Below, in pieces: positions 1-7,340 of a stretch of 8,500 nucleotides of DNA; positions within the stretch are counted from its first letter, which is position 1; the number at the start of each line of letters is the position of its first letter. Where the stretch lies: assembly GCA_018883705.1 (NCBI GenBank), contig JAHLFQ010000089.1, positions 1-8,500 on the forward strand, written 5' to 3'. The notes beneath the pieces are model-generated. The model saw nothing but the letters and a program-made list of their open reading frames with translations, did not search any database and was not told the origin of the DNA. Made by a program: the position numbers and the translations under genes. The DNA is from Candidatus Cellulosilyticum pullistercoris (lineage in GTDB: Bacteria; Bacillota; Clostridia; Lachnospirales; Cellulosilyticaceae).

Positions 1-884
1 TGTGTTTTTAAAATATCAATTTCCTTATGAATATTTGTATTAGATACTGTCATATTATCTGAGTTAAAAGTAACTTTAACCCCTGCATCAAATAACTTTT
101 TAATAGGATGTTCTTTAATACTAGATACTAATTTAGTGTGATAGTTACTTGTTACACAGACCTCTAAAGTAATATCCTTCTCAATGAGTTCTTTAATGAG
201 CGTCTCATCTTCTATGGCCATTACACCATGTCCGATACGTTTCGCACCATATTCTAAAGCTTTTCTCATACTTTCTGGTCCTGGTACTTCACTGACTGCT
301 TCTCCTGCATGAATAGTTACTGGAAGCCCATATTCTCTTACCTTAGCAAAAACAGGTTCGAATATCTTGGTTGGGAATAATGACTCTGCACCAGCTAAAT
401 CTATGCCGCATACAATATCGCCCATATACTTCTTAGCCACTTCTACTGTTTCTAAATTTTTCTCTTCAATATCCATCCCGCGCATGCAGCATAAGATAAG
501 ACCGCAGCGAATAGCTGGATATTTTTCCATTCCTTTTTTAACCCCTTTAATAGCTGCTGCTACTACTTGGTCTTGTGTTAAGCCTGCATTAGTAGAAAGT
601 TGTGGTGCAAATCGAATCTCTGCATAAGTTACACCTAGTGCCTGTAAATCCTCTACTAACTCAAAGCTTACTCGTTCTACTGCCATCTCTGTCTGAAGAA
701 GTGTAAGTGGTAAATCAAAACGCTTCAAACATTCATGCAAAGTCTGGCAATCTTCTGGTACTTCCATGAGATTTCTAAGCTCTTTTAAGTCCTCTGTAGG
801 TAAAGTAATATTTTGTATTTTCGCTAAATCAAGTGCTGTTTCTACTCTTAATGAGCCATCTAGATGTAAATGTAATTCAATCAT
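1..884 (-). CDS. add: Adenosine deaminase, partial (C-terminal end lies beyond the left edge)
   Basis: Hydrolytically deaminates adenosine (and probably deoxyadenosine) to inosine plus ammonia in the cytoplasm, feeding purine salvage. 294 codons are visible. Family motifs appear in order: HLHLDGSL at residues 5-12 (zinc ligands His5, His7), DLAGAE at 162-167, IHAGEA at 191-196 (zinc ligand His192, catalytic Glu195), RIGHGV at 216-221 (His219), and FNSDN at 273-277 (zinc ligand Asp276). All expected catalytic residues are present. Family members are about 330-340 residues, so roughly 40 residues are missing off the window. The ATG lies 2 bp after the permease 2 stop codon, with its ribosome binding site (AAGGGGAA) inside the last permease codons, so it is translationally coupled and the last visible gene of the nucleoside-import operon. 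The assignment rests on motifs and context; adenine deaminases of the same superfamily are the main alternative. Confidence 0.95.
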   Translation of the reverse strand, partial: MIELHLHLDGSLRVETALDLAKIQNITLPTEDLKELRNLMEVPEDCQTLHECLKRFDLPLTLLQTEMAVERVSFELVEDLQALGVTYAEIRFAPQLSTNAGLTQDQVVAAAIKGVKKGMEKYPAIRCGLILCCMRGMDIEEKNLETVEVAKKYMGDIVCGIDLAGAESLFPTKIFEPVFAKVREYGLPVTIHAGEAVSEVPGPESMRKALEYGAKRIGHGVMAIEDETLIKELIEKDITLEVCVTSNYHTKLVSSIKEHPIKKLFDAGVKVTFNSDNMTVSNTNIHKEIDILKT

Positions 885-886
885 AA

Positions 887-1834
887 CTATTCCCCTTGCA
901 TTAATCTTTGTTTCTTAAGTTTTTGTTTGTGCTTATGGCTACAATAACATGTATAAGCAATGGTAATCATTAAATATGGCATAAGCTGTACAAATTGAAG
1001 CGGAATAGATGCTCCTTGTAGGTAGTTCGAAAGACTTTCACAGAATCCGAAAAGAAGTGAAGTAAATAATCCTACAATGGCATTTCCTGCTGCAATGGCT
1101 TGTGTTGCTAATGCGATGTAACCACGTCCTGCTGTCATTCCTGATGAGAATAGCCCTACATATCCCATAGATAAGAAGGCACCACCCATACCAGCTAAAA
1201 TACCACTTAAGCTTAAAGCGATATATTTAATTTTCTTAACAGAAACCCCTACGGATTCCATAGCTTCTGGTGACTCACCAACGGCCCTAATGTGCATACC
1301 AAGTCTTGTATATTTAAACATAGCCCATACTACAACTACTAAAATAAGTGCTATATAAGTCAGTACATGATGTCCTGATAAAATCTGCCCTACTACTGGG
1401 ATATCTTCAATAATAGGAAGATTAATGCTTGGTAATTTTAAAGAATGAAGAGAAGTTGATGCTCCTTTTTCTCCTGTAATCAGGTAAAGGAAAAAGATTG
1501 TTCCCCCTGAAGCAAAAGTATTAAGCGCAATCCCTGAAATAATAATGTTTGATTTTAACTTAAGGGCAAAGTAAGCTAAAATATTACTCATTAAAAATCC
1601 AGTAATCATAGCGCCTAAAAGCCCTATCCAAGCATTTTGTGTAAAAGCACTTACTACGACGCCTGTAAAAGCTGACATAAGCATTGTACCTTCTAAGGCA
1701 ATATTACTTGATCCTGATCTAGAGGCAATGATTGCTCCTAGTGTTGTAAGTAGTACTGGTGTTGCACTACGGAACATGGCAAAATAAAATTCAGGAAGTG
1801 TTAACGTGTTTAAAATGTCTAATATTAATTCCAT
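887..1834 (-). CDS. nupQ: Nucleoside ABC transporter, permease subunit 2 (NupQ/YufQ-like)
   Basis: One of two membrane subunits of a BMP-type ABC importer (BPD_transp_2 family, related to RbsC/LivH). The 315 residues are almost wholly hydrophobic, with about eight membrane segments (roughly 17-38, 45-65, 67-90, 96-120, 155-173, 203-225, 238-265, 278-296). Family signatures are GSSNIALEG at 41-49 and MTAGRGYIALA at 233-243. The cytoplasmic coupling loop that contacts the ATPase is about 175-199 (LGMHIRAVGESPEAMESVGV). The usual motif after MTAGRG is replaced by AIAAGNAIVG, and the C-terminus is a lysine/histidine-rich tail containing CYCSHKHK; both look somewhat divergent. The start ATG follows GGGGGAG in the 15-bp gap after permease 1. 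Order and family match B. subtilis nupNOPQ and lactococcal bmpA-nupABC, so a nucleoside substrate is inferred, not shown. Confidence 0.92.
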   Translation of the reverse strand: MELILDILNTLTLPEFYFAMFRSATPVLLTTLGAIIASRSGSSNIALEGTMLMSAFTGVVVSAFTQNAWIGLLGAMITGFLMSNILAYFALKLKSNIIISGIALNTFASGGTIFFLYLITGEKGASTSLHSLKLPSINLPIIEDIPVVGQILSGHHVLTYIALILVVVVWAMFKYTRLGMHIRAVGESPEAMESVGVSVKKIKYIALSLSGILAGMGGAFLSMGYVGLFSSGMTAGRGYIALATQAIAAGNAIVGLFTSLLFGFCESLSNYLQGASIPLQFVQLMPYLMITIAYTCYCSHKHKQKLKKQRLMQGE

Positions 1835-1849
1835 GGTCTATTCTCCCCC

Positions 1850-2923
1850 TTACTCGCCATAACTGCTTAACGCTTTTTTAGATTCTTGTCTTTGTTTCAC
1901 TACTGCAAGGAAACGTTCTGCTGTGATAAATAAGATTAAAACAGCTTGTACAATAGCAACAAGTTCATTTTGTACATCTGATCTTCTAGACATTAAATCT
2001 GCCCCTACACGAATATATCCTAAGAAGAAAGCTGCAATCGGTACAAATTTAGGATTATTTCCTGCTAAGATAGTAATAATAACCCCATCCCAAGCATAAC
2101 TTGGTGAGTCTTGCCAGTTAAAACGATTGTACATACCCGCTTGTTCTACTGCACCACCTATACCTGCTATAGCACCTGCTAACATTTGAGTTAAAATAAT
2201 TACTTTTCCAATGTTAATTCCTGCATGTTTTGCAAACTCTGAATTGCTTCCTACAAGGCGAATTTCATAACCAAATTTTGTTTTATATACTAAAATATAA
2301 AGTAAGATGGCTACTGCTATAGCAATTAAGAAACCATAGTGAAGCTTTGTCCCACTTACCATATTTCCAAGGCTACTTGTTGCCTCATATTTTAAAGAAG
2401 CAAAAGTCCCTGCGTTTCTATCAATCAGGTATTTATTAACAAGGTAAATGCCTAAGAAGAAAAAGACATTATTAAGCATTAAAGACGTTACAAGCTCATT
2501 AGCATGGTATTTTACCTTTAAAATAGCAGGGATACTTCCTATTACAGCACCTACTACTGCTGCTGCTAAAATCATGACGATTGGATGAATCCCTACTGGA
2601 AGTGCAAACTTAATGGCAATAGCTGCTGCGATTGCTCCTCCCATGTAAAGCGCTCCATCTGCAATCATAGAGAAATTTCCTGATTTGAATACAATGCTTA
2701 ACGCCAAACCAGTAAATATTAAAGGAATACTACTTTCTAAGACATTAAAAAAGTGTCTTTTAGACTGTAATGGTCCTAAAAATAGATTATAGATTGCCGC
2801 ATTCGGCTCTTTACTAATACTAAAGATAATAGCCACTGTTATGCCAACTGCAATTAGTATTGCTACCATTAAACGAAGTAAGGCAAAGCTATTAATATTA
2901 TTTTTTGATCCTTTTCTACTCAT
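1850..2923 (-). CDS. nupP: Nucleoside ABC transporter, permease subunit 1 (NupP/YufP-like)
   Basis: Membrane subunit that pairs with the downstream permease to form the translocation channel of a BMP-type ABC importer (COG4603-like, BPD_transp_2). The 357 residues show a short basic N-terminus (MSRKGSKNN) and then about nine hydrophobic segments (first about 13-36, last about 318-340). The family element following the second segment is FKSGNFSMIADGALYMGG (79-96), matching the usual G-x-F-N-I-x-x-E/D-G pattern. The cytoplasmic coupling loop lies near 213-238 (FGYEIRLVGSNSEFAKHAGI). Its ATG overlaps the end of the ATPase gene by 8 bp and its AGGAGG site lies within the last ATPase codons, which implies translational coupling. 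Length is normal for the family and no frame damage is seen. Nucleoside specificity is inferred from the operon. Confidence 0.92.
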   Translation of the reverse strand: MSRKGSKNNINSFALLRLMVAILIAVGITVAIIFSISKEPNAAIYNLFLGPLQSKRHFFNVLESSIPLIFTGLALSIVFKSGNFSMIADGALYMGGAIAAAIAIKFALPVGIHPIVMILAAAVVGAVIGSIPAILKVKYHANELVTSLMLNNVFFFLGIYLVNKYLIDRNAGTFASLKYEATSSLGNMVSGTKLHYGFLIAIAVAILLYILVYKTKFGYEIRLVGSNSEFAKHAGINIGKVIILTQMLAGAIAGIGGAVEQAGMYNRFNWQDSPSYAWDGVIITILAGNNPKFVPIAAFFLGYIRVGADLMSRRSDVQNELVAIVQAVLILFITAERFLAVVKQRQESKKALSSYGE

Positions 2924-4469
2924 GGTAGGCTCCTCCTAGTTTTTCTTTTGAATCTTGTTTAACTCCTAGCATATAGAGCCCTAGTTCATTTTCTGTTGCT
3001 GTTTTAGCATCTTCAATGTACCCAACGATTTTTCCTTCGTGCATTACTAAAATACTATCACTTAAAGATAAAATCTCAGAAAGGTCTGCTGATACTAATA
3101 AAATCCCTTTTTTTCTTTCTCTCATATCAAGGATTTTCTTTCTAATAAACTCAATAGCCCCCACATCTACCCCTCTAGTTGGTTGGTTAATAATAAGAAG
3201 CTCTGGGTTATATTCATATTCGCGTCCTACAATCAGCTTCTGGATATTACCACCTGATAATTCTCCAATAGACTGTTTATTATGATCGTATTTAACTTTG
3301 AAATCCTTTAAGATTTTTTCTGTGAAGGCAGCTATCTTCTTACTACTTAATAAACCATGACTTTTAAGTTCATTCGTATAATAGATTTTTGAAATCGCAT
3401 TATCCTCTAAAGAAAGTTTTGGTGCACTACCATATCTCATTCGATCTTCTGATACATGTGAAATACCAGCTTCTTGACGTTTTAGAATTGGTAACTTAGA
3501 AATATCTTTGCCTTTTAAGTGGATCTGACCTGCTGACTGCTTAAGCGTTCCTACAATAAGTTCTACTAACTCCGATTGACCATTTCCATCAATCCCTGCT
3601 ATCCCTAAAATCTGACCCTCACGAATAGAGAAAGATACATGGTCTACTTTTTGTTTACCAAACTGATTTACATATACTAAGTCCTTAACAGAAATAACTG
3701 TTTCTCCAAATTGAGGAGCTGACTTTTCTATATTCAAATTAACATCTCTACCTACCATCAGTCTTGAGATTTCTTGCTCACTTAAATCACTAATCTCATA
3801 AGTTCCCATGGTTTTTCCATCACGTAAAATAGTCATACGGTTACAAAGTTCTTTGACTTCATTGAGCTTATGTGAAATAAAGATAATCGTATGTCCCTTT
3901 TCTCTTAATAGTTTAAGCTGCTCAAATAGCTCTTCTGTTTCTTGAGGTGTTAGTACAGCAGTAGGCTCATCTAAAATAAGAATCTTTGCTCCTCTATAAA
4001 GTGCCTTTAAAATCTCTAGTTTTTGTCTCATTGCTAGAGAAATGTTTTCAACTTGTGCTTTAGCATCTACTACCAAATTATAGGCTTTTGATAATTCCTC
4101 TGTAATCTTAATCGCTTGTTTTCGGTCTACTAAGCCATTCTTTCTTGGCTCTGCCCCTAGAATCAAGTTCTCTGCTACTGTCATAGAGGGTACTTGCATA
4201 AAGTGTTGATGTACCATTCCTATTCCTTTTGCAATCGCACATTTAGATGATGCAAACTGAACTGACTCTCCTTTAATAAGGATTTCTCCACTAGTTGGCG
4301 CGGTCATTCCAAATAACATTTTCATAAGCGTTGATTTACCCGCTCCATTTTCACCTACCAAAGCATGGATTTCACCTTCGTAAATATCTAGCTGAACCTC
4401 ATGATTGGCTACAACACCACCAGGGTATACTTTCGTAATCTTTCTGGCCTCTAATATTTTTTGCTCCAT
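2916..4469 (-). CDS. nupO: Nucleoside ABC transporter, tandem ATP-binding subunit (NupO/YufO-like)
   Basis: Single-chain double ATPase (COG3845 type, 517 residues) that powers the two permeases. Domain 1 (about 1-245) has Walker A GENGAGKST (39-47), a poor signature SLAMRQK (144-150), Walker B ILILDEPT (163-170; Glu168) and H-loop His200. Domain 2 (about 255-505) has a Walker A lacking lysine, GIDGNGQSE (292-300), an intact signature LSGGNIQK (404-411), Walker B-like LLIINQPTRGVDVGA (424-438; no Asp-Glu pair) and Ala461 at the H-loop. One composite ATP site therefore looks intact and the other degenerate; the missing lysine, Glu and His in domain 2 are usual for this family. The start ATG is preceded by GGAAAGGA; AAGG and CCTT around it could form a tiny hairpin. 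It follows the lipoprotein gene after a 174-bp gap and overlaps permease 1 by 8 bp. Confidence 0.95.
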   Translation of the reverse strand: MEQKILEARKITKVYPGGVVANHEVQLDIYEGEIHALVGENGAGKSTLMKMLFGMTAPTSGEILIKGESVQFASSKCAIAKGIGMVHQHFMQVPSMTVAENLILGAEPRKNGLVDRKQAIKITEELSKAYNLVVDAKAQVENISLAMRQKLEILKALYRGAKILILDEPTAVLTPQETEELFEQLKLLREKGHTIIFISHKLNEVKELCNRMTILRDGKTMGTYEISDLSEQEISRLMVGRDVNLNIEKSAPQFGETVISVKDLVYVNQFGKQKVDHVSFSIREGQILGIAGIDGNGQSELVELIVGTLKQSAGQIHLKGKDISKLPILKRQEAGISHVSEDRMRYGSAPKLSLEDNAISKIYYTNELKSHGLLSSKKIAAFTEKILKDFKVKYDHNKQSIGELSGGNIQKLIVGREYEYNPELLIINQPTRGVDVGAIEFIRKKILDMRERKKGILLVSADLSEILSLSDSILVMHEGKIVGYIEDAKTATENELGLYMLGVKQDSKEKLGGAYHE

Positions 4470-4643
4470 AAGGATTTCCTTTCCATATATTTTCTATAAA
4501 GAGAGGGCATTACGATACACCTACGTAATACCCCCTCTTCTTTTATCTCCAATAACTACATCTCATCCTACACTAATCTAAGGTGATATGAGCAAGATGC
4601 TGTATTCTTAGAGGTATATATTAATCATTACTCTCTAAGCTTT
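4470..4643 (-). other. Structured intergenic gap between lipoprotein and ATPase genes
   Basis: This 174-bp stretch has no ORF worth calling. Besides the strong hairpin listed separately (4499-4539), the minus-strand RNA can form a 7-bp stem, CTTAGAG with CTCTAAG, from 4633-4639 and 4607-4613 around a 19-base loop, right after the lipoprotein stop codon. A weaker CTCAT/ATGAG pairing lies near 4561-4593. I see no second strong promoter, although the AT-rich part cannot exclude a weak one. Confidence 0.5.
4499..4539 (-). terminator. Intercistronic hairpin (attenuator or mRNA-stabilising stem) before the ATPase gene
   Basis: On the minus-strand RNA, bases 4539-4524 pair with 4514-4499 to give a 16-bp stem around a 9-base loop. 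Two of the pairs are G-U wobbles in this direction but would be A-C mismatches in plus-strand RNA, so the fold is made for the operon transcript. It is followed by CUUUAUAG, a weak U-tract, so full termination is unlikely. Partial termination, or protection of the upstream lipoprotein message from 3' decay, would explain the common excess of binding protein over transporter. This role is inference. Confidence 0.6.
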
Positions 4644-5780
4644 TTATTGAGCGCTAGAAATAATACCTTTTAATGTTGCTTCATCCATACCGTATGCTGT
4701 ATCAACACTTACTTTCCCTTCAAGTAAGCTTGCTTTAGCATCTTCTACTGCTGTGCGAATTTCTTCTGAAACAACGCTTTGATAAATGCTGTTATCTGCA
4801 AGCCCTACTGCATTTTCTGCAAGACCAAGTAATTCATAAGTACCATATGGAAGGTTACCTTCTAAGTCTCTTTCAATAGATGAGAAGATTGTTGTACCTA
4901 CACCTTTAATAGCTGAAGAAATGATGAATTCTGCTTCTTCAGTACCTTCATAAGCAAGTGCTTGGTCTGAATCTACCCCGATTACATATTTTTGACTTTC
5001 TGCTGCTGCTTCAATAACTCCTACTGAAGCTGGTCCTGCTGCTACGAATACACAATCTGCACCTGAAGCGTATTGTGTTAAAGCAAGCTCTTTTGCTTTA
5101 GCTGAGTCTACATAAGAACCTACGTAAGAAACATTTACTTTAATATCTGGGTTGATAAACTGTGCACCTTGGATAAATCCAACTGCTGAGTCATTAATAA
5201 CTGCTGCTGTATCTTTTGCACCTATAAACCCAATGATTGCTTCTTCGTTTGCATAAGGCATATCAGAAGTTGTTGCACTAGCTGCAAGTACACCTGCAAG
5301 GAAAGCTGCTTCGTTTTGTTTGTAGCTCATAGAGTATACATTGCTTAAATCACTTGCTGCATAATCTACGTCTGTATCAAAGATGATGTATTTTTTCTCT
5401 GGGAATAAAGGAGCTGTTTCCTCAAGGATTTCTTTCATATCCCATGTTCCTACAATGATAATGTCTGAGTCAGATTCAGAAGCGTCTAATAAAGAACCTT
5501 CGAATTTTGTTTTATCATTACCCATTTCAATCATTTCAACTTCAACTTTGTCACCAAGCTGCTCTGCTACTTGTTTCATACCTTCTTGTGCTGAATCGTT
5601 GAAAGCCTTATCTCCAAAGGAACCTGTTACTAATAAGCTTACTTTTACTTTTTCACCAGTTGTTTCATTAGTTGTTCCTGCTTCAGTTTGTGTTCCTCCT
5701 GTTGATGCATTAGAACATCCTGTAAATAAAGCTGCTGCAAGTAATGATGAAAGTAATACTCTAGCCCATTTCTTTCTCAT
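4644..5780 (-). CDS. nupN: BMP-family (PnrA-like) nucleoside-binding lipoprotein
   Basis: Extracytoplasmic substrate-binding protein of the importer, anchored to the outer face of the membrane. The N-terminus has a lipoprotein signal: basic MRKKWAR, a hydrophobic stretch 8-19, then LFTGC with the lipid-carrying Cys22 (the -3 residue is Phe, slightly off the lipobox consensus). A Ser/Thr/Gly-rich linker runs to about 43. The BMP domain follows, with signatures GSFGDKAFNDSAQEGM (53-68), GTWDM (111-115), FDTDVDY (134-140), YKQNEAAFLAGVLA (153-166), AAGPASVGV (247-255) and IGVDSDQ (267-273). The 378-residue length is normal. In the characterised relatives PnrA and BmpA, the Asp/Phe/Asn residues of such motifs hold purine nucleosides; purine specificity here is inferred from that and from the downstream add gene. 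The start has AAGGAG 9 bases upstream, inside the last M20 codons, with a 4-bp gap between the genes. Confidence 0.93.
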   Translation of the reverse strand: MRKKWARVLLSSLLAAALFTGCSNASTGGTQTEAGTTNETTGEKVKVSLLVTGSFGDKAFNDSAQEGMKQVAEQLGDKVEVEMIEMGNDKTKFEGSLLDASESDSDIIIVGTWDMKEILEETAPLFPEKKYIIFDTDVDYAASDLSNVYSMSYKQNEAAFLAGVLAASATTSDMPYANEEAIIGFIGAKDTAAVINDSAVGFIQGAQFINPDIKVNVSYVGSYVDSAKAKELALTQYASGADCVFVAAGPASVGVIEAAAESQKYVIGVDSDQALAYEGTEEAEFIISSAIKGVGTTIFSSIERDLEGNLPYGTYELLGLAENAVGLADNSIYQSVVSEEIRTAVEDAKASLLEGKVSVDTAYGMDEATLKGIISSAQ

Positions 5781-5784
5781 CTTC

Positions 5785-7104
5785 TTATTCTCCTTTTTTA
5801 TATATAGTTGTTTTATTGAATCTATCTAGCATCGCTAAATAGGCTTCTTTACTCATAATCGGGTTGAACTTCTCTTTTATTTCATAAGCCTTTTTACCAC
5901 CATCTGATAAAAGGTCAATAATAGTGTCTATAAAATAAGCAGCTGGCACATGATAAGCCTGCTCATAATCAGCTGTTCTAAAATCACAGCCATGCATCGT
6001 TCCTGTAAAACCACCTATACCAATCTCAACAATTGGATATAAGCTTGATAAATCTCCCATGTCTCCAGAAGCAAAACCATGTGTTCCTTGAGCAATTCTT
6101 TCTGGTGCTACATAACTTAAGATATGTGTTTTAACAAGCTCTGTCAGATTCTTATCTTGGTGAAGAGGTAAGTATCCTGGCGTATCTACAATTTCTAAGT
6201 CACAACCAATAGCAAGTGCTCCTGCTCTTAAAGCTCTTGTTACTTTCTTATCTGTTTCTAAAATGGCATCTACCGTTTTAGCACGTACATACATTTCCAT
6301 TGTTACTCGCTCTGGTACTGTATTAACAGTTTGTCCACCTTCTGTAACAACAAAATGTACACGGATAGCATCTTCTTCTCGGAAAGTTTCTCTTAGGAAA
6401 TTAATGCCTGACATTGCTAAATTAGCTGCATTTAATGCATTAATACCACCGGCTGGATTGCTTCCTGCATGAGCTCCTTTTCCATGGAAAATAGCTTTTT
6501 TACATAAAAATCCATTTAATCCTGCACCAATTTCCGCATCATATATATTCATATCAAGTCCCATTGTATGACAAGATAAAATTAAAGCCATGTCATCAAA
6601 TACACCTAGATCAATCATTTCTTGTTTTCCAGAAACATGCTTGATTTTACCTTCTGCAATGAGTCCTCTTCGGTACTCTAAATCACAAAATTCTTCGGCA
6701 GGTGTTACTACTAAAGTAACTTTCCCACATAGCTCACCTATAATATTAGCTTTATGTAAGGATAAGAAAACGCCCATCATAACTCCAACTTGTGCATAAT
6801 GTCCACAAGTATGAGCAGCATAATCTTCTTTATTTGCATAAGGATGATTTAAGGTTGGTACAGCATCTAGCTCACAAATGAGCCCAATATGTGGTCCTGG
6901 TTTTCCCGAATCAAGCGTAGATAAAATTCCCGTATATGCTACCTGATCTGTATATGAAATCCCCTCTGCTTCTAATATTTCTTTTACTTTACCCGCTGTT
7001 CGAATTTCTTTATAACCTAATTCAGGATGTTTATAAATGTCTTCGGCTAGCTCTATCGTCTTTTTGATGGTTTCATCAAATATTTGTTTTACTTTAGCTT
7101 CCAT
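5785..7104 (-). CDS. M20-family metal-dependent amidohydrolase (M20D/ACY1L2-like)
   Basis: Cytoplasmic two-domain zinc (or manganese) hydrolase of 439 residues that probably cleaves an amide bond in an N-acyl amino acid, small peptide or related conjugate; the substrate is unknown. Visible motifs: ELD around Asp80 in place of the usual metal-site DxD, HTCGH at 98-102 (Cys100 and His102 likely metal ligands), PAEE at 135-138 (Glu137 catalytic base, Glu138 ligand), SCHTMG at 177-182 (His179), GKGAHAGSNP at 208-217 opening the lid/dimerisation domain (about 195-310), SGDMGDLS at 346-353, and TMHGCDF at 369-375 (His371). No signal peptide. It is the first gene of the operon, with AAAGGATG upstream of its ATG and its stop 4 bp before the lipoprotein. 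It lacks the pattern of allantoate or carbamoyl amidohydrolases (AllC/HyuC), so a purine-ring degradation role is not supported. Its position suggests a function linked to imported nucleosides or co-imported conjugates, but that is speculation. Confidence 0.88.
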   Translation of the reverse strand: MEAKVKQIFDETIKKTIELAEDIYKHPELGYKEIRTAGKVKEILEAEGISYTDQVAYTGILSTLDSGKPGPHIGLICELDAVPTLNHPYANKEDYAAHTCGHYAQVGVMMGVFLSLHKANIIGELCGKVTLVVTPAEEFCDLEYRRGLIAEGKIKHVSGKQEMIDLGVFDDMALILSCHTMGLDMNIYDAEIGAGLNGFLCKKAIFHGKGAHAGSNPAGGINALNAANLAMSGINFLRETFREEDAIRVHFVVTEGGQTVNTVPERVTMEMYVRAKTVDAILETDKKVTRALRAGALAIGCDLEIVDTPGYLPLHQDKNLTELVKTHILSYVAPERIAQGTHGFASGDMGDLSSLYPIVEIGIGGFTGTMHGCDFRTADYEQAYHVPAAYFIDTIIDLLSDGGKKAYEIKEKFNPIMSKEAYLAMLDRFNKTTIYKKGE

Positions 7105-7156
7105 ATTGTCATCCTTTCATTCTATCTGATTTTAACATTTTTACGTATCTACAAGC

Positions 7157-7200
7157 CCTTCCGAACATTATTTATAATTATTAGTAGTACGTTCGAAATG
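7157..7200. promoter_or_regulatory. Inverted PurBox pair, probable PurR operator
   Basis: Box 1 on the plus strand reads CCCTTCCGAACATTA (core CGAA at 7162-7165) and shares CCGAACWWT with the known Firmicute PurBox (AWWWCCGAACWWT). Box 2, on the minus strand, reads CATTTCGAACGTAC (core at 7195-7192). The cores are inverted and 26 bp apart, which equals two 14-nt boxes separated by 16 nt; B. subtilis PurR sites are inverted boxes 16-17 nt apart. They begin a few bases downstream of the predicted minus-strand transcription start, so repression in purine excess, relieved by PRPP, is the natural reading. The same bases could also form an 8-bp RNA stem in the operon leader. PurR itself is not in the window. 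Confidence 0.65.
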
Positions 7201-7212
7201 ATGATTGTAACG

Positions 7213-7241
7213 AATATATCATGATTGTAGAATTTTGTCAA
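7213..7241 (-). promoter_or_regulatory. Sigma-A promoter of the nucleoside operon
   Basis: On the minus strand a perfect -35 TTGACA (7241-7236) is followed after exactly 17 bp by TATATT (7218-7213, five of six matches to TATAAT). Transcription would start near 7206, leaving a leader of about 100 nt before the amidohydrolase ATG. This is the only strong promoter seen for the operon. Confidence 0.85.
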
Positions 7242-7274
7242 TAAATTACATCCATGTTTAAATTTTTGTTCTTA

Positions 7275-7303
7275 TTGAAAACTTTGTTTGCTTCCTCTAC
7301 ACT
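7275..7303 (+). promoter_or_regulatory. Candidate sigma-A promoter of the MBL-fold hydrolase gene
   Basis: TTGAAA (7275-7280, five of six) and TACACT (7298-7303, four of six) are separated by 17 bp. The start point would be near 7310, about 30 nt upstream of the TTG codon and 19 nt upstream of the AGGAGG site. The site lies inside the apparent ATG-initiated extension, which argues that this extension is not translated. Confidence 0.55.
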
Positions 7304-7328
7304 ATTGTCTATGTTAAATTACATCATT

Positions 7329-7334
7329 AGGAGG
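7329..7334 (+). promoter_or_regulatory. Ribosome binding site deciding a TTG start
   Basis: A perfect AGGAGG ends 6 bases before the TTG at 7341, ideal spacing. The upstream ATG at 7254 has no purine-rich site before it. This settles the start of the hydrolase gene. Confidence 0.85.
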
Positions 7335-7340
7335 TTTATT

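Larger units (their letters stand above)
7105..7340. other. Divergent regulatory region
   Basis: This 236-bp AT-rich region separates the minus-strand nucleoside operon from the plus-strand hydrolase gene. It holds one promoter in each direction, a pair of inverted PurBox-like sites and both ribosome binding sites. The ATG at 7254 opens an in-frame extension of the plus-strand gene, but I regard that segment as promoter and leader. I looked for a purine riboswitch and did not find its conserved junction sequences. Confidence 0.7.

Noticed and set aside
367..627. Plus-strand ORF of 86 codons
   Set aside because: It lies antisense inside adenosine deaminase, has no ribosome binding site and shows no recognisable domain.
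3016..3285. Plus-strand ORF of 89 codons
   Set aside because: Antisense to the ATPase gene with no start signals.
5383..5829. Plus-strand ORF of 148 codons
   Set aside because: It is the antisense shadow of the BMP lipoprotein gene; its serine/proline/valine-rich composition reflects the complementary codons.
6263..6799. Two plus-strand ORFs of 69 codons each
   Set aside because: Both are antisense to the M20 gene, lack ribosome binding sites and have no recognisable domain.
5785..7104. Allantoate amidohydrolase (purine ring degradation)
   Set aside because: The protein has HTCGH, PAEE and GKGAHAG of the M20D/ACY1L2 type and lacks the sequence pattern of the AllC/HyuC branch.
7105..7206. 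Purine riboswitch in the leader of the nucleoside operon
   Set aside because: The leader has a TACGT/ACGTA pairing and an 8-bp stem that first look like a folded aptamer, but the conserved purine aptamer junction and loop sequences (such as GTTTCTACC) are absent. The inverted CGAA boxes explain the symmetry better.
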